A stretch of DNA of 64,000 bases, taken from Bacillus sp. FSL H8-0547 (GTDB taxonomy: Bacteria; Bacillota; Bacilli; Bacillales; Bacillaceae). Shown in pieces: positions 1 through 12,682 of this stretch. The stretch spans positions 1,116,001-1,180,000 of the forward strand of contig JBBODD010000001.1 of the NCBI GenBank assembly GCA_038002745.1, read 5' to 3'. Positions within the stretch are counted from its first letter, which is position 1. Each line of letters starts with the position of its first letter. Made by a program: the position numbers and the translations under genes. Under the pieces are notes generated by a model that did no database searches, was not told where the DNA came from, and worked only from the letters and a program-made list of their open reading frames with translations.

Positions 1-131
1 ATGCTTCGTTTCAGCATGGGGTCTGACCTCCAGGGACTAGCTTATTCTATAGTATATAGCCAGTTTCATAGGCTTGAAAGCACTTTTTAGAATCTTCCTT
101 CAAATACCTTGGGGGGGATTGCAAAAGGATG

Positions 132-163
132 AAAAAAAGCACACCCATGAGGGCATGCTTTCT
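132..163 (-). terminator. Rho-independent terminator of the sugar ABC operon
   Basis: On the minus strand AAGCATGCCC and GGGTGTGCTT form a stem around a short CATG-type loop, followed by a T-rich tail. It lies just past the stop codon of the substrate-binding protein gene, so it ends the permease-permease-binding protein transcript. Confidence 0.8.
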
Positions 164-174
164 CTATCAGTCTA

Positions 175-1458
175 TTACTTCAAGTTATCCCATGAAGTCT
201 GGAAGCGCTCAAGCATTGTGTCATAGTCGATTTTGCCTGCAGCATATTCCTGCATGGCAGCAGCGAATTCTTTATTCGCCCCGTCCGGCCATTTGAACCA
301 AGTCCAAGGGATTGTTTTCTCTTCTTTAGAGTAATCAAGAATTGATGTTCCAAGATCGCCAAGTCCAGCAGGCTCGATGTTATCGAATGCCGGGATGAAT
401 GCGAACTCTTCTGTGATGAAGCGTTTGCCTGTTTCAGATGAAACCATCCAGTTTAAGAATGCTTTCGCTTCTTCAAGGTGCTCTGAATTTTTGTTCAGTA
501 CCCAGTTGTTCGGTACGCCGACTGGAAGGCTGTTCGCATTCTCATCATTGCTGATTGGAATTGGAAGGAAGCCCATGTTGATCTCAGGATTGATTTCTGT
601 GATCATGTTCTCTGTCCAGTTACCTTGCTGAAGCATAGCTGTTTCGCCAGAAGCGAAAAGTGTAACCTGTGTATTGTAGTCTGTTGTTAATGGATTGTCA
701 TTTGCATATTTGAGCTCTGTATCAAGAACTTCTTTGAACTGCTTGAACTGCTCGTTATCAGTGAATTTCTCTGAACCGTCATAAAGACCTGCGATAAATT
801 TCTCCGGATCTTCCTGCTGTGCAAATGGAATGTTCAGTAAATGCTGCCCGATTACCCACCACTCGCCGTATCCAGCAGAGAATGGAGTGATCTTTTTAGC
901 TTCAAGCTTTTTCGCAGCTTCTTTCAGTTCATCGATTGTTTTAGGAGGCTCAGTGATGCCTGCTTTTTCAAACAGGTCTTTGTTGTAGACAAAGCCGTAT
1001 CCTTCAAGGTTGACAGGCATTCCGTAAAGCTTGCCGTCTGCATCTGTCATCGGCACTTTTCCGATAGGAAGAACGTTCTCAACCCATGGCTCGCCTGAAA
1101 GATCAGCAAGCTTTTCTTTCCAGAGCTCAAGCTCTTTAAAACCGCCGTTGTTGAAAATATCCGGCTCTTCGCCTGAAGCAAATTTCGCTTTAAGCGCTGC
1201 ACCGTAGTCAGCACCGCCGCCTACTGTTTCAAGTTTAATCTTAATGTTTGGATTCTCAGCTTCATATTCTTTAATCATTGCCTGCAGCTGGTCAGCAATT
1301 TCCACTTTAAACTGGAAGAAGTTAAGCGTTACCACTTCATCGCCTGATTTTGAATCCTTGCCTGAATCTCCGCCTGAAGATGATTCTTTAGACGAACAGC
1401 CCGCCATAATGCCGAATACGAAAACGAATGACATACATAATAACAGAAAGCGTTTCAT
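175..1458 (-). CDS. Sugar ABC transporter substrate-binding lipoprotein
   Basis: A 427-residue extracellular solute-binding protein of the carbohydrate (family 1, MsmE/MalE-like) type that delivers a sugar to the membrane permeases encoded just upstream. The N-terminus is a lipoprotein signal peptide with a hydrophobic core and a lipobox ending MAGC (Cys21), followed by a Ser/Gly/Asp-rich linker. The mature part has the usual two-lobe features, including GEEPDIFNNGG and the AMLQQGNW stretch. It is the last gene of a minus-strand operon after two permeases. No ATPase is encoded here, so a shared MsmX-type ATPase is likely (inference). The sugar cannot be read from sequence. Confidence 0.9.
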   Translation of the reverse strand: MKRFLLLCMSFVFVFGIMAGCSSKESSSGGDSGKDSKSGDEVVTLNFFQFKVEIADQLQAMIKEYEAENPNIKIKLETVGGGADYGAALKAKFASGEEPDIFNNGGFKELELWKEKLADLSGEPWVENVLPIGKVPMTDADGKLYGMPVNLEGYGFVYNKDLFEKAGITEPPKTIDELKEAAKKLEAKKITPFSAGYGEWWVIGQHLLNIPFAQQEDPEKFIAGLYDGSEKFTDNEQFKQFKEVLDTELKYANDNPLTTDYNTQVTLFASGETAMLQQGNWTENMITEINPEINMGFLPIPISNDENANSLPVGVPNNWVLNKNSEHLEEAKAFLNWMVSSETGKRFITEEFAFIPAFDNIEPAGLGDLGTSILDYSKEEKTIPWTWFKWPDGANKEFAAAMQEYAAGKIDYDTMLERFQTSWDNLK

Positions 1459-1501
1459 TGATGGATTGACCTCCTTGAATCTTTTTATTTTATATAAATT
1501 C

Positions 1502-1529
1502 CTGCAATCTATAAATCAATAGATTGCAG
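1502..1529 (-). promoter_or_regulatory. Intercistronic stem-loop between permease and binding-protein genes
   Basis: CTGCAATCTAT and ATAGATTGCAG form a perfect 11-bp stem with a 6-nt loop. It lacks a long T-run. In this position, before the binding-protein gene, it could stabilise or process the mRNA so that more binding protein than permease is made (inference). Confidence 0.6.
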
Positions 1530-1540
1530 AAACTTTATAT

Positions 1541-2368
1541 CTACTTGATCGAACCTGATGCGATTCCTTTAATAATGTGCTTTTGCAGGAACAGGAAGAA
1601 AATCACGACCGGCGTAATGCCAAGCACCAGCGCTGCGAGTCCCATATCCCACTGTTTTGTGTACTGCGCAAAGAATGAACTTGCCGCAAGCGGAATCGTG
1701 CGCAGCTCCGCATCCTGCAGAACAAGCAATGGAAGCAGGTAATCATTCCAGATCCAAAGCGTATTCAGAATGACTACCGTTACCGTGATCGGCTTCAGGA
1801 GAGGGAAAACGATTCTCCAGAACACGCCGAACTCACTGCAGCCGTCAATCTTAGCTGACTCTTCAATTTCAACAGGCACTGTTTTCACAAACCCGTGATA
1901 AAGGAACAAAGAAAGCGGAACACCAAATCCGAAATACATGATAATCAGACCCGGAATGCTGTTTGTCAGACCAAGGATGCCTCCAAGCTTCATCAGCGGA
2001 ATCATCACCGTCTGGAACGGAATAACCATTGCTGCTACAAACAGGACAAACAGGATTTTGCTGAATCTGCCCGGCGTGCGGACCATTTTCCACGCAGCCA
2101 TGGAGCTGATGATCACTAACCCAATATTACTGAAAACCGTGATGATAAGCGAGTTCCAGAAAGCCCGCGGGAAGTTGATAACCTCCCACACTTTGGCGTA
2201 GTTAGAGAACATAAATTCCTTCGGCCATGCTGCAGCATCTATTAAGATAGCTGCAAACGGCTTAACTGAGTTTACTAGAACGAAGTAAAACGGAATCAGG
2301 AAGATCAGCGCAATTGCGATTGCTATGATCTCGAGGACAAATGTTCTGCCTGTATACCGGTTGCCCAT
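1541..2368 (-). CDS. Carbohydrate ABC transporter permease (MalG/AmyC type)
   Basis: A 275-residue inner-membrane permease of the binding-protein-dependent sugar transporter family. Six hydrophobic segments are visible. The EAA loop that contacts the ATPase reads EIEESAKIDGCSEFGVFWRI, and the C-terminus ends in the GIASGSIK type of tail common in MalG-like permeases. Its start codon overlaps the last base of the upstream permease gene, indicating translational coupling. It forms a heterodimer with the neighbouring MalF-like permease (family knowledge). Confidence 0.9.
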   Translation of the reverse strand: MGNRYTGRTFVLEIIAIAIALIFLIPFYFVLVNSVKPFAAILIDAAAWPKEFMFSNYAKVWEVINFPRAFWNSLIITVFSNIGLVIISSMAAWKMVRTPGRFSKILFVLFVAAMVIPFQTVMIPLMKLGGILGLTNSIPGLIIMYFGFGVPLSLFLYHGFVKTVPVEIEESAKIDGCSEFGVFWRIVFPLLKPITVTVVILNTLWIWNDYLLPLLVLQDAELRTIPLAASSFFAQYTKQWDMGLAALVLGITPVVIFFLFLQKHIIKGIASGSIK

Positions 2369-3309
2369 TACGCCTCAACCTCCCGCTTCTTCGTCATCAT
2401 TACCTGTACGGTTGTAAAGATGGCAACAACCACAAAGAACAGAATCGACTTCGCCGTACCAAGACCGTAACGGTTATTCTGGAAGGCTTCCTGATAAATA
2501 TTAATCGCTACAGACTGAGTCGAGTTGAACGGCCCGCCGCCTGTAAGAGAAATATTTAGATCGAAAATTTTAAACGCCATTGATATTGTAAGGAACAAAC
2601 AAATCGTAAACGCCGGAAGAATCAGCGGAACAATAATCTTCGTCAATAGCGTCCAAGCAGATGCTCCGTCCATTTTCGCCGCCTCAAGCAGGGAAGTATC
2701 CACTCCCTGAAGAGCTGCAATGTAGATGACCATCATATAGCCGCTCGTCTGCCAGGCAAACACGATGACGATTCCCCAAAACGCTGTCGTCTCATCGCCG
2801 AGCCAAGGCATTTTGAAAAACTCAAGACCCGTTAAATTTCCGAGTGATGCAAAACCCTTTACAAAAATGAACTGCCAGATAAACCCGAGCAACAATCCCC
2901 CGATGACGTTCGGAAGGAAAAAGACAGTCCGCAGAACATTCTTCGTCTTAAGCGCTGCATTCAGCATCAGTGCAAAAGCAAACCCAATCACATTACTGAT
3001 AATGACAGCCGCAAACATAAACTTCGTTGTAAAAAGGAAAGAATTAAAAAAGGCCGGATCGTTCGTAAAGATCTTCAGGTAGTTCTCCAAACCTACCCAC
3101 TCAACAGCCGAACTGACTCCATTCCATGAAGTAAACGAATAATAAAGCCCCATTATGAACGGCAGTATCTGGATCACTAGGAAGAACAGCAGCGCCGGAC
3201 CAACAAAGGCGCCATATACAAGCAGGCTCTTCACCTTAAACTTCTTCTTAGGAACGGTCTGCATCTGAGCCTTCGTGCTCACAGGCCCCGTTTGAATTTT
3301 CGTTTCCAA
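2368..3309 (-). CDS. Carbohydrate ABC transporter permease (MalF/AmyD type)
   Basis: A 313-residue sugar permease with six predicted membrane segments and an EAA loop containing LEAAKMDGASAWTLLTKIIV. The reading frame stays open upstream to 3402. I chose a TTG start at 3309 because the minus strand carries AAGGGTGGTGA ideally spaced before it, while the upstream extension has no ribosome site and crosses the promoter and cre-like site. First gene of the operon. A loose N-terminal tail rich in Lys and Gln precedes the first membrane helix. Confidence 0.85.
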   Translation of the reverse strand: METKIQTGPVSTKAQMQTVPKKKFKVKSLLVYGAFVGPALLFFLVIQILPFIMGLYYSFTSWNGVSSAVEWVGLENYLKIFTNDPAFFNSFLFTTKFMFAAVIISNVIGFAFALMLNAALKTKNVLRTVFFLPNVIGGLLLGFIWQFIFVKGFASLGNLTGLEFFKMPWLGDETTAFWGIVIVFAWQTSGYMMVIYIAALQGVDTSLLEAAKMDGASAWTLLTKIIVPLILPAFTICLFLTISMAFKIFDLNISLTGGGPFNSTQSVAINIYQEAFQNNRYGLGTAKSILFFVVVAIFTTVQVMMTKKREVEA

Positions 3310-3344
3310 CCGTCTCACCACCCTTAGTTTGTAATCGCTTTCTT

Positions 3345-3370
3345 TTATTATAATGATAGCGCTTACTAAA
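3345..3370 (-). promoter_or_regulatory. Promoter -10 box with adjoining cre-like (CcpA/LacI-family) operator
   Basis: On the minus strand TAGTAAGCGCTATCAT (3353-3368) matches the catabolite-responsive element consensus WTGNAARCGNWWWCAW at all but one position. It directly abuts a TATAAT -10 box (3347-3352) upstream of the sugar permease operon. CcpA binding here would block the -35 region and give glucose repression. A local LacI-family repressor could also use the site. Confidence 0.75.
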
Positions 3371-3527
3371 AAGGGGATACTGTATTGACGAAGAAGGTGC
3401 ACTATTTTGACTAGATGTGGGGAGAAAGGCTTGTCCTTTTTTTGTATGACAGTTCAAAAATCATATTAATGCTTAAGAAATGCGCGGATACGAGGCATTT
3501 TGGGCAGCTGGTGTAATAAATATCTTC

Positions 3528-3562
3528 AACAAAAAAAAGAACCTGGTGAGCTCCAGGTTCTT
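3528..3562 (-). terminator. Terminator of the cupin gene
   Basis: AAGAACCTGG and CCAGGTTCTT form a perfect 10-bp stem with a 6-nt loop, followed on the minus strand by a run of eight T. It lies about 45 bases past the cupin gene stop. Confidence 0.9.
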
Positions 3563-3606
3563 CCTCATTGCTGAATTGTGACTAATACTCCGGGGTACAC
3601 CACTCA

Positions 3607-4422
3607 CTATACGCTTTGGCCCCCTAATTTTTTGCTCTGCTGCAGAAGCTTGGACTCTCCCGTACGCTCCCACTCTTCCACTGTTTCATATGCTTTCTCA
3701 GGAGTGTATCCTTTCCCTACAAGCACGCCCATCAAAATAAACTCCTGAAGAATGTGAACCGCATTGATCCCTCTTTGCACATCCTCAAGCCCTTCCTTCA
3801 CCAAAAACTCCGTGTGCTTTACCCATTCGTCCGGAGTCTTGCCATCAATCACCGTTTTCCCGCCATTTTTGCCGTAGCCTTCTTCAGCAGCCTCTGCAGC
3901 CGCTTTCGTTTCATGAACCGTACCAAACGGATGGTTTGGAGGAGCATAGATTGAATAAAGTTTCAGCGGAGACTTTCCAGTATTGGTGACATTGTGCCAT
4001 GTTCCAGCAGGTATGAAGATCGCTGAATCATCATAGACGTTTCTCACGAAAGGCAATTGGTCCTTGCTCTTGCCCATCTGAACAATCCCCTGCCCCTCTT
4101 CAACCCGCAGGAACTGATCAACATCAGGATGCATCTCCAAACCGATATCTTCGCCCGGATTAATGCTCATCAATGTAAGCTGCAGATGAGTTCCTGTCCA
4201 TAAGGCCGTCCGGAAAGTATTATTCTGCAGTGTTGCTTCATTAATATTAACAACAAACGGCTCTGCTCCATAATCCATTAATGAAAGTCTGTAATCACTC
4301 ATTTCAGAGGGGTAGCTGCCTGGATAATTCCAATAGGCCGGTTCTCTGTAATACCTGTTCATCGGTGCATGAACCTGATGATAATAAGGATTTGGATACC
4401 AGTAATTCGGATAATAATACAT
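3607..4422 (-). CDS. Cupin-domain protein, sugar-isomerase-like
   Basis: A 271-residue protein with an N-terminal stretch very rich in Tyr, Pro, Trp and His, followed by a cupin barrel at roughly residues 90-190. The cupin motif shows the metal-ligand pattern: LEMHPDVDQFLRVEEGQG, then PAGTWHNVTNTG. The C-terminal part is helical and charged. The start at 4422 follows AAGGGTGGAG; a longer in-frame extension to 4494 lacks a ribosome site. Tyr/Pro-rich N-termini on cupins occur in spore-surface proteins, so a coat role is conceivable but not shown. Metal and substrate are unknown. Confidence 0.75.
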   Translation of the reverse strand: MYYYPNYWYPNPYYHQVHAPMNRYYREPAYWNYPGSYPSEMSDYRLSLMDYGAEPFVVNINEATLQNNTFRTALWTGTHLQLTLMSINPGEDIGLEMHPDVDQFLRVEEGQGIVQMGKSKDQLPFVRNVYDDSAIFIPAGTWHNVTNTGKSPLKLYSIYAPPNHPFGTVHETKAAAEAAEEGYGKNGGKTVIDGKTPDEWVKHTEFLVKEGLEDVQRGINAVHILQEFILMGVLVGKGYTPEKAYETVEEWERTGESKLLQQSKKLGGQSV

Positions 4423-4512
4423 TCTTCTCCACCCTTTCAGTGCATATGAAAGCATTATATGCAGGTAGGTGGGCGAATGTACTTGTTCACACAATCAGCG
4501 TTCAGATAAAAC

Positions 4513-4553
4513 AAAAAAAGCCAACGCTATGATTGCTCAAAGCATTGACTTTA
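4513..4553 (-). terminator. Terminator of the rRNA-tRNA operon
   Basis: On the minus strand AAGTCAATGCT pairs with AGCGTTGGCTT (two G-U pairs) and is followed by a T-run. It lies 23 bases past the last tRNA gene. Confidence 0.8.
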
Positions 4554-4575
4554 CTCGTTTTCATGTAGTTATAGA

Positions 4576-4656
4576 TACCGGTGGTCGGGGTCGAACCGAC
4601 ACTCCAGAGGAACACGATTTTGAGTCGTGCGCGTCTGCCAATTCCGCCACACCGGC
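4576..4656 (-). tRNA. tRNA-Leu (anticodon CAA)
   Basis: Class II tRNA with a long variable arm. The anticodon loop CTCAAAA reads UUG codons. Acceptor GCCGGTG pairs with CACCGGT. CCA is not encoded. Last of 16 tRNAs. Confidence 0.95.
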
Positions 4657-4691
4657 AAATTGATCATTTTTTCGAACTGGATACTGGTTGA

Positions 4692-4777
4692 TGCCGAGGA
4701 CCGGAATCGAACCGGTACGGTAGTCACCTACCGCAGGATTTTAAGTCCTGTGCGTCTGCCAGTTCCGCCACCCCGGC
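4692..4777 (-). tRNA. tRNA-Leu (anticodon TAA)
   Basis: Class II tRNA with a long variable arm. Anticodon loop CTTAAAA reads UUA/UUG codons. Acceptor GCCGGGG pairs with CCTCGGC. CCA is not encoded. Confidence 0.95.
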
Positions 4778-4798
4778 TAAGGGTGAGTTCATAAAAAT

Positions 4799-4872
<74 letters not shown>

Positions 4873-4881
4873 TTAAGATTC

Positions 4882-4956
4882 TGGAGCGGAAGACGGGATT
4901 CGAACCCGCGACCCCCACCTTGGCAAGGTGGTGTTCTACCACTGAACTACTTCCGC
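4882..4956 (-). tRNA. tRNA-Gly (anticodon GCC)
   Basis: Anticodon loop TTGCCAA; acceptor GCGGAAG pairs with CTTCCGC; CCA is encoded. Confidence 0.95.
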
Positions 4957-5014
4957 ACTCGCTGTAATTGTATCTTATGCAGCTGGTGCACAAAGATGAC
5001 TGTTAAAGTGAAAA

Positions 5015-5089
5015 TGGCTGGGCTAGCTGGATTCGAACCAGCGCATGACGGAGTCAAAGTCCGTTGCCTTACCGCTTGGCTATAGCCCA
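5015..5089 (-). tRNA. tRNA-Gln (anticodon TTG)
   Basis: Anticodon loop CTTTGAC; acceptor TGGGCTA pairs with TAGCCCA; CCA is encoded. Confidence 0.95.
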
Positions 5090-5122
5090 AAACAAAAATA
5101 AAAACCCTATTAAGTAAAAAGG

Positions 5123-5196
5123 GGCGACTGATGGGAATCGAACCCACGAATGCCAGAGCCACAATCTGGTGCGTTAACCACTTCGCCACAGCCGCC
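5123..5196 (-). tRNA. tRNA-His (anticodon GTG)
   Basis: Anticodon loop TTGTGGC. The extra 5' G (G-1) opposite C73 that identifies tRNA-His is present. CCA is not fully encoded. Confidence 0.95.
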
Positions 5197-5222
5197 ATTA
5201 TACTATATAAGATTAATTAAAT

Positions 5223-5296
5223 TGGCAGGGGTAGTAGGACTCGAACCCACACCGGAGGTTTTGGAGACCTCTGTTCTACCTTTAAACTATACCCCT
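5223..5296 (-). tRNA. tRNA-Trp (anticodon CCA)
   Basis: Anticodon loop CTCCAAA; acceptor AGGGGTA pairs with TACCCCT; CCA is encoded. Confidence 0.95.
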
Positions 5297-5313
5297 GTAT
5301 TCTTTTTTAAAAA

Positions 5314-5398
5314 TGGTGGAGGGGGACGGATTCGAACCGCCGAACCCTGAGGGAGCGGATTTACAGTCCGCCGCGTTTAGCCACTTCGCTACCCCTCC
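5314..5398 (-). tRNA. tRNA-Tyr (anticodon GTA)
   Basis: Class II tRNA with a long variable arm. Anticodon loop CTGTAAA; acceptor GGAGGGG pairs with CCCCTCC; CCA is encoded. Confidence 0.95.
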
Positions 5399-5407
5399 AC
5401 ATTTCAG

Positions 5408-5483
<76 letters not shown>

Positions 5484-5496
5484 ATATAAGTGTAAA

Positions 5497-5572
5497 TGGT
5501 GGCTTGGGACGGAATCGAACCGCCGACACAAGGATTTTCAGTCCTTTGCTCTACCGACTGAGCTACCAAGCC
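5497..5572 (-). tRNA. tRNA-Phe (anticodon GAA)
   Basis: Anticodon loop CTGAAAA; acceptor GGCTTGG; CCA is encoded. Confidence 0.95.
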
Positions 5573-5582
5573 TTTATAAAAA

Positions 5583-5658
5583 TGGCGGTCCCGACCGGGA
5601 TCGAACCGGCGATCTCCTGCGTGACAGGCAGGCATGTTAACCGCTACACCACGGGACC
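5583..5658 (-). tRNA. tRNA-Asp (anticodon GTC)
   Basis: Anticodon loop CTGTCAC; acceptor GGTCCCG pairs with CGGGACC; CCA is encoded. Confidence 0.95.
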
Positions 5659-5661
5659 ATT

Positions 5662-5738
<77 letters not shown>

Positions 5739-5819
5739 ATAATAATAAGGTAATCTTTTTCGTCCCGATAAGTTGGTGTTAAACCTGCTTGATCGTTACG
5801 CTGCTGCTTTAAATTTTCA

Positions 5820-5895
5820 TGGTGGAGGATGACGGGCTCGAACCGCCGACCCTCTGCTTGTAAGGCAGATGCTCTCCCAGCTGAGCTAATCCTCC
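5820..5895 (-). tRNA. tRNA-Val (anticodon TAC)
   Basis: Anticodon loop CTTACAA; acceptor GGAGGAT; CCA is encoded. The gap of about 80 bases to the initiator tRNA is the longest in the cluster. Confidence 0.95.
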
Positions 5896-5910
5896 GCAGC
5901 GAAAATATGT

Positions 5911-5985
5911 TGGTGACCCGTACGGGATTCGAACCCGTGTTACCGCCGTGAAAGGGCGGTGTCTTAACCGCTTGACCAACGGGCC
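5911..5985 (-). tRNA. tRNA-Glu (anticodon TTC)
   Basis: Anticodon loop CTTTCAC; acceptor GGCCCGT; CCA is encoded. Confidence 0.95.
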
Positions 5986-5994
5986 ATAAAGTTG

Positions 5995-6084
5995 TGGCGG
6001 AGAGCAAGGGATTCGAACCCTTGAGACGGGTTACCGCCTACACGATTTCCAATCGTGCTCCTTCGGCCACTCGGACAGCTCTCC
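5995..6084 (-). tRNA. tRNA-Ser (anticodon GGA)
   Basis: Class II tRNA with a long variable arm. Anticodon loop TTGGAAA; acceptor GGAGAGC; CCA is encoded. Confidence 0.95.
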
Positions 6085-6088
6085 AAAA

Positions 6089-6163
6089 TGGCTCCGCAGG
6101 TAGGACTCGAACCTACGACCGATCGGTTAACAGCCGATAGCTCTACCACTGAGCTACTGCGGA
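6089..6163 (-). tRNA. tRNA-Asn (anticodon GTT)
   Basis: Anticodon loop CTGTTAA; acceptor TCCGCAG; CCA is encoded. First tRNA after 5S. The order Asn-Ser-Glu-Val-fMet-Asp-Phe-Thr-Tyr-Trp-His-Gln-Gly-Cys-Leu-Leu is that of B. subtilis trnD. Confidence 0.95.
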
Positions 6164-6179
6164 ATAATAATTTTCACCA

Positions 6180-6295
<116 letters not shown>

Positions 6296-6423
6296 CATAG
6301 TGACAAAAATTATTATACTATGAAATCCGAAGATTTCAAGCTTTTTTTGAAAGAAGTTATTCTTTCAAAACTGAATAACGTTTGATAACAAGATTCACGT
6401 GCAACTTACGCTTAGTTAGACTG

Positions 6424-11098
<4,675 letters not shown>

Positions 11099-11203
11099 TT
11101 TGTGACTCATAAATGTTGCTGACTTAAAAAATTTAAAACGTTTGGTACGCTTTTGGTTTTGTTTAGTTTTCAAAGATCATTATCGCTCTTGAGCGACCTT
11201 CTT

Positions 11204-11232
11204 AATATATCATTTCGTTAACTCAGTGTCAA
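11204..11232 (-). promoter_or_regulatory. rRNA operon promoter P2
   Basis: On the minus strand a perfect -35 TTGACA (11227-11232) and -10 TATATT (11204-11209) are separated by 17 bp, about 105 bases before 16S. Confidence 0.9.
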
Positions 11233-11313
11233 CAACTTTTTTAAGAAGTTTTTTAATGAGAAGTCGCTGTCTGCGCCGTCAAAAGTGAACTTGCTTCAGC
11301 AGCGACGCTTATT

Positions 11314-11342
11314 AATATATCACCGTAAAATATCAAAGTCAA
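11314..11342 (-). promoter_or_regulatory. rRNA operon promoter P1, overlapping the ygxA stop
   Basis: On the minus strand -35 TTGACT (11337-11342) and -10 TATATT (11314-11319) are separated by exactly 17 bp, 110 bp upstream of the equivalent P2 elements. The -35 box overlaps the stop codon of ygxA, so no terminator fits between ygxA and the rRNA operon. Confidence 0.85.
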
Positions 11343-12211
11343 TACTTTTTTGTAACAGAATATCCGCGATGGAAAATTCTTTGTCCCTTCGTTTCAATCT
11401 TCACGACTTCAACGAATTCTTTATCAACAAGAAACTCAAGCAGAACACTTAAATCAACGGAATAATACCGCGCTTCCGGATGCTCCATCAGATCGGCATA
11501 CTGCCATACATCTTTCTCTGAAAGAATGCCAAGAAGATGCCCCGCTCCGATTTCAGACTTGGAATGGATCAGAAAATCACTCGCCAAAAACAGCAGCTCA
11601 AGTCTTTTTTCAAGAGATTCTTCACTTTCAACGAGTTCTTTGTAGAGCTTGTACACCTGCGGCTCCATTTGACGGACCTGGTTCCATACCGTTACTTCAG
11701 GATAAAATCCGCGGTCGATGACTTCAAGTCTTGCAAGATGATGAAGAGCATGGACGATATGATTGTAGGCATCAAGAAACTGCCTTGATTCGAAGAAGAC
11801 TTTTCCTTCAAGGTATCTTCTGATCAGCTTGCCGTATTCAAGGCCGATTTTCAGCCTGCGCTCTGAGAACGGGAATACTTTCAGGCGGTCTACAAGCTCG
11901 CCTAAATATTCATTGCGGTCAAATAACACTTTTCCGTTCAGGATCCAGTCGACCATTCTGCGGTTTGTTCCAAGCAGGATCCACTCCTGCACCTGCTTAT
12001 CTGAAACAATCGTAAGAGAAGCCTTTTGTCCGTCAAATTCATAGTGTTTAATAAAAACAGGCTGCTTCGCTTCTTTTACGATGACAAGCAGCGCGACATC
12101 CAAATTATCAGTAAGCGGTGATGTCTGGTTTCTTTTTTCAATCATGACGATTGCAAGCGTATCCGGATGGCTCGCTCTTTCTTGATAAATAGGACGGAGA
12201 AGATTTTCCAT
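11339..12211 (-). CDS. ygxA: YgxA, nucleotidyltransferase-like protein
   Basis: A 290-residue protein of the YgxA family that lies immediately upstream of an rRNA operon in Bacillus. The N-terminal part (DTLAIVMIEKRN, then DNLDVALLVIVKEA) has the beta-strand pattern of a nucleotidyltransferase-like fold. The middle is helical with a HEPN-like feel (HIVHALHHLARLEVI). The start at 12211 follows GGGGGAATACC; the extension to 12280 has no ribosome site. Substrate and role are unknown. Its stop codon overlaps the rrn P1 -35 box. Confidence 0.85.
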   Translation of the reverse strand: MENLLRPIYQERASHPDTLAIVMIEKRNQTSPLTDNLDVALLVIVKEAKQPVFIKHYEFDGQKASLTIVSDKQVQEWILLGTNRRMVDWILNGKVLFDRNEYLGELVDRLKVFPFSERRLKIGLEYGKLIRRYLEGKVFFESRQFLDAYNHIVHALHHLARLEVIDRGFYPEVTVWNQVRQMEPQVYKLYKELVESEESLEKRLELLFLASDFLIHSKSEIGAGHLLGILSEKDVWQYADLMEHPEARYYSVDLSVLLEFLVDKEFVEVVKIETKGQRIFHRGYSVTKKY

Positions 12212-12280
12212 TGGTATTCCCCCATTATATTTATGACTATATATCACAATTCTACAAAGGCGAAAAAACTCCTTTTGCAT

Positions 12281-12682
12281 TCAGCACTTCAAAATTATAA
12301 GGGAAGGAAGAAAGAGAATCTATCGTTTTCTGATATTTTCTCATCCAAATGGTGTTTCAAATCCAATATGGGTGACCTTGGCAGCGCCACGATTACTAGT
12401 CTGGCAGAAAAAACAAAAACCAAGTCTTCATCAATTTGAGACTCCCGCTACTCTAATTACGCTGATGTGCTTAGATGTTGCGTAAGAAAAAGCTTAATCT
12501 TCCTAAATTGGGAGATAAGCTTTTTCTGCTTTGTTAAAAAATGTACTTAAATATCATAAGACTCTTCACAAACAAAAGGAGTCTTGCAAATCAAATTGGT
12601 TTGCAAGGCTCCTTTTGTTTTTAAATTTCTTTTTCAATAACTTTAGCTAAGTGTGAAATGAATTGTTCCCACTCTTTTGTCA
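12281..12682. other. Intergenic region with two strong hairpins
   Basis: No supported gene. At 12487-12525 AAAAAGCTTA...TAAGCTTTTT forms a long A/T-flanked stem that could terminate in either direction. At 12570-12620 a second hairpin pairs AAACAAAAGGAG(T)CTTGCAAA with TTTGCAAG(G)CTCCTTTTGTTT and probably ends the hydrolase transcript. Between 12281 and 12480 I see no convincing signal. Confidence 0.6.

Noticed and set aside
1-131. Insertion-sequence end at the left edge (CAGCATGGGGTCTGACC-like start)
   Set aside because: It reminded me of element ends seen in Bacilli, but no partner repeat, transposase or target duplication is inside the window.
12281-12440. Gene fragment on the plus strand ending near 12437
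   Set aside because: A short frame has a protein-like tail, but it has no ribosome site, runs antisense over the ygxA start, and resembles nothing I can name.
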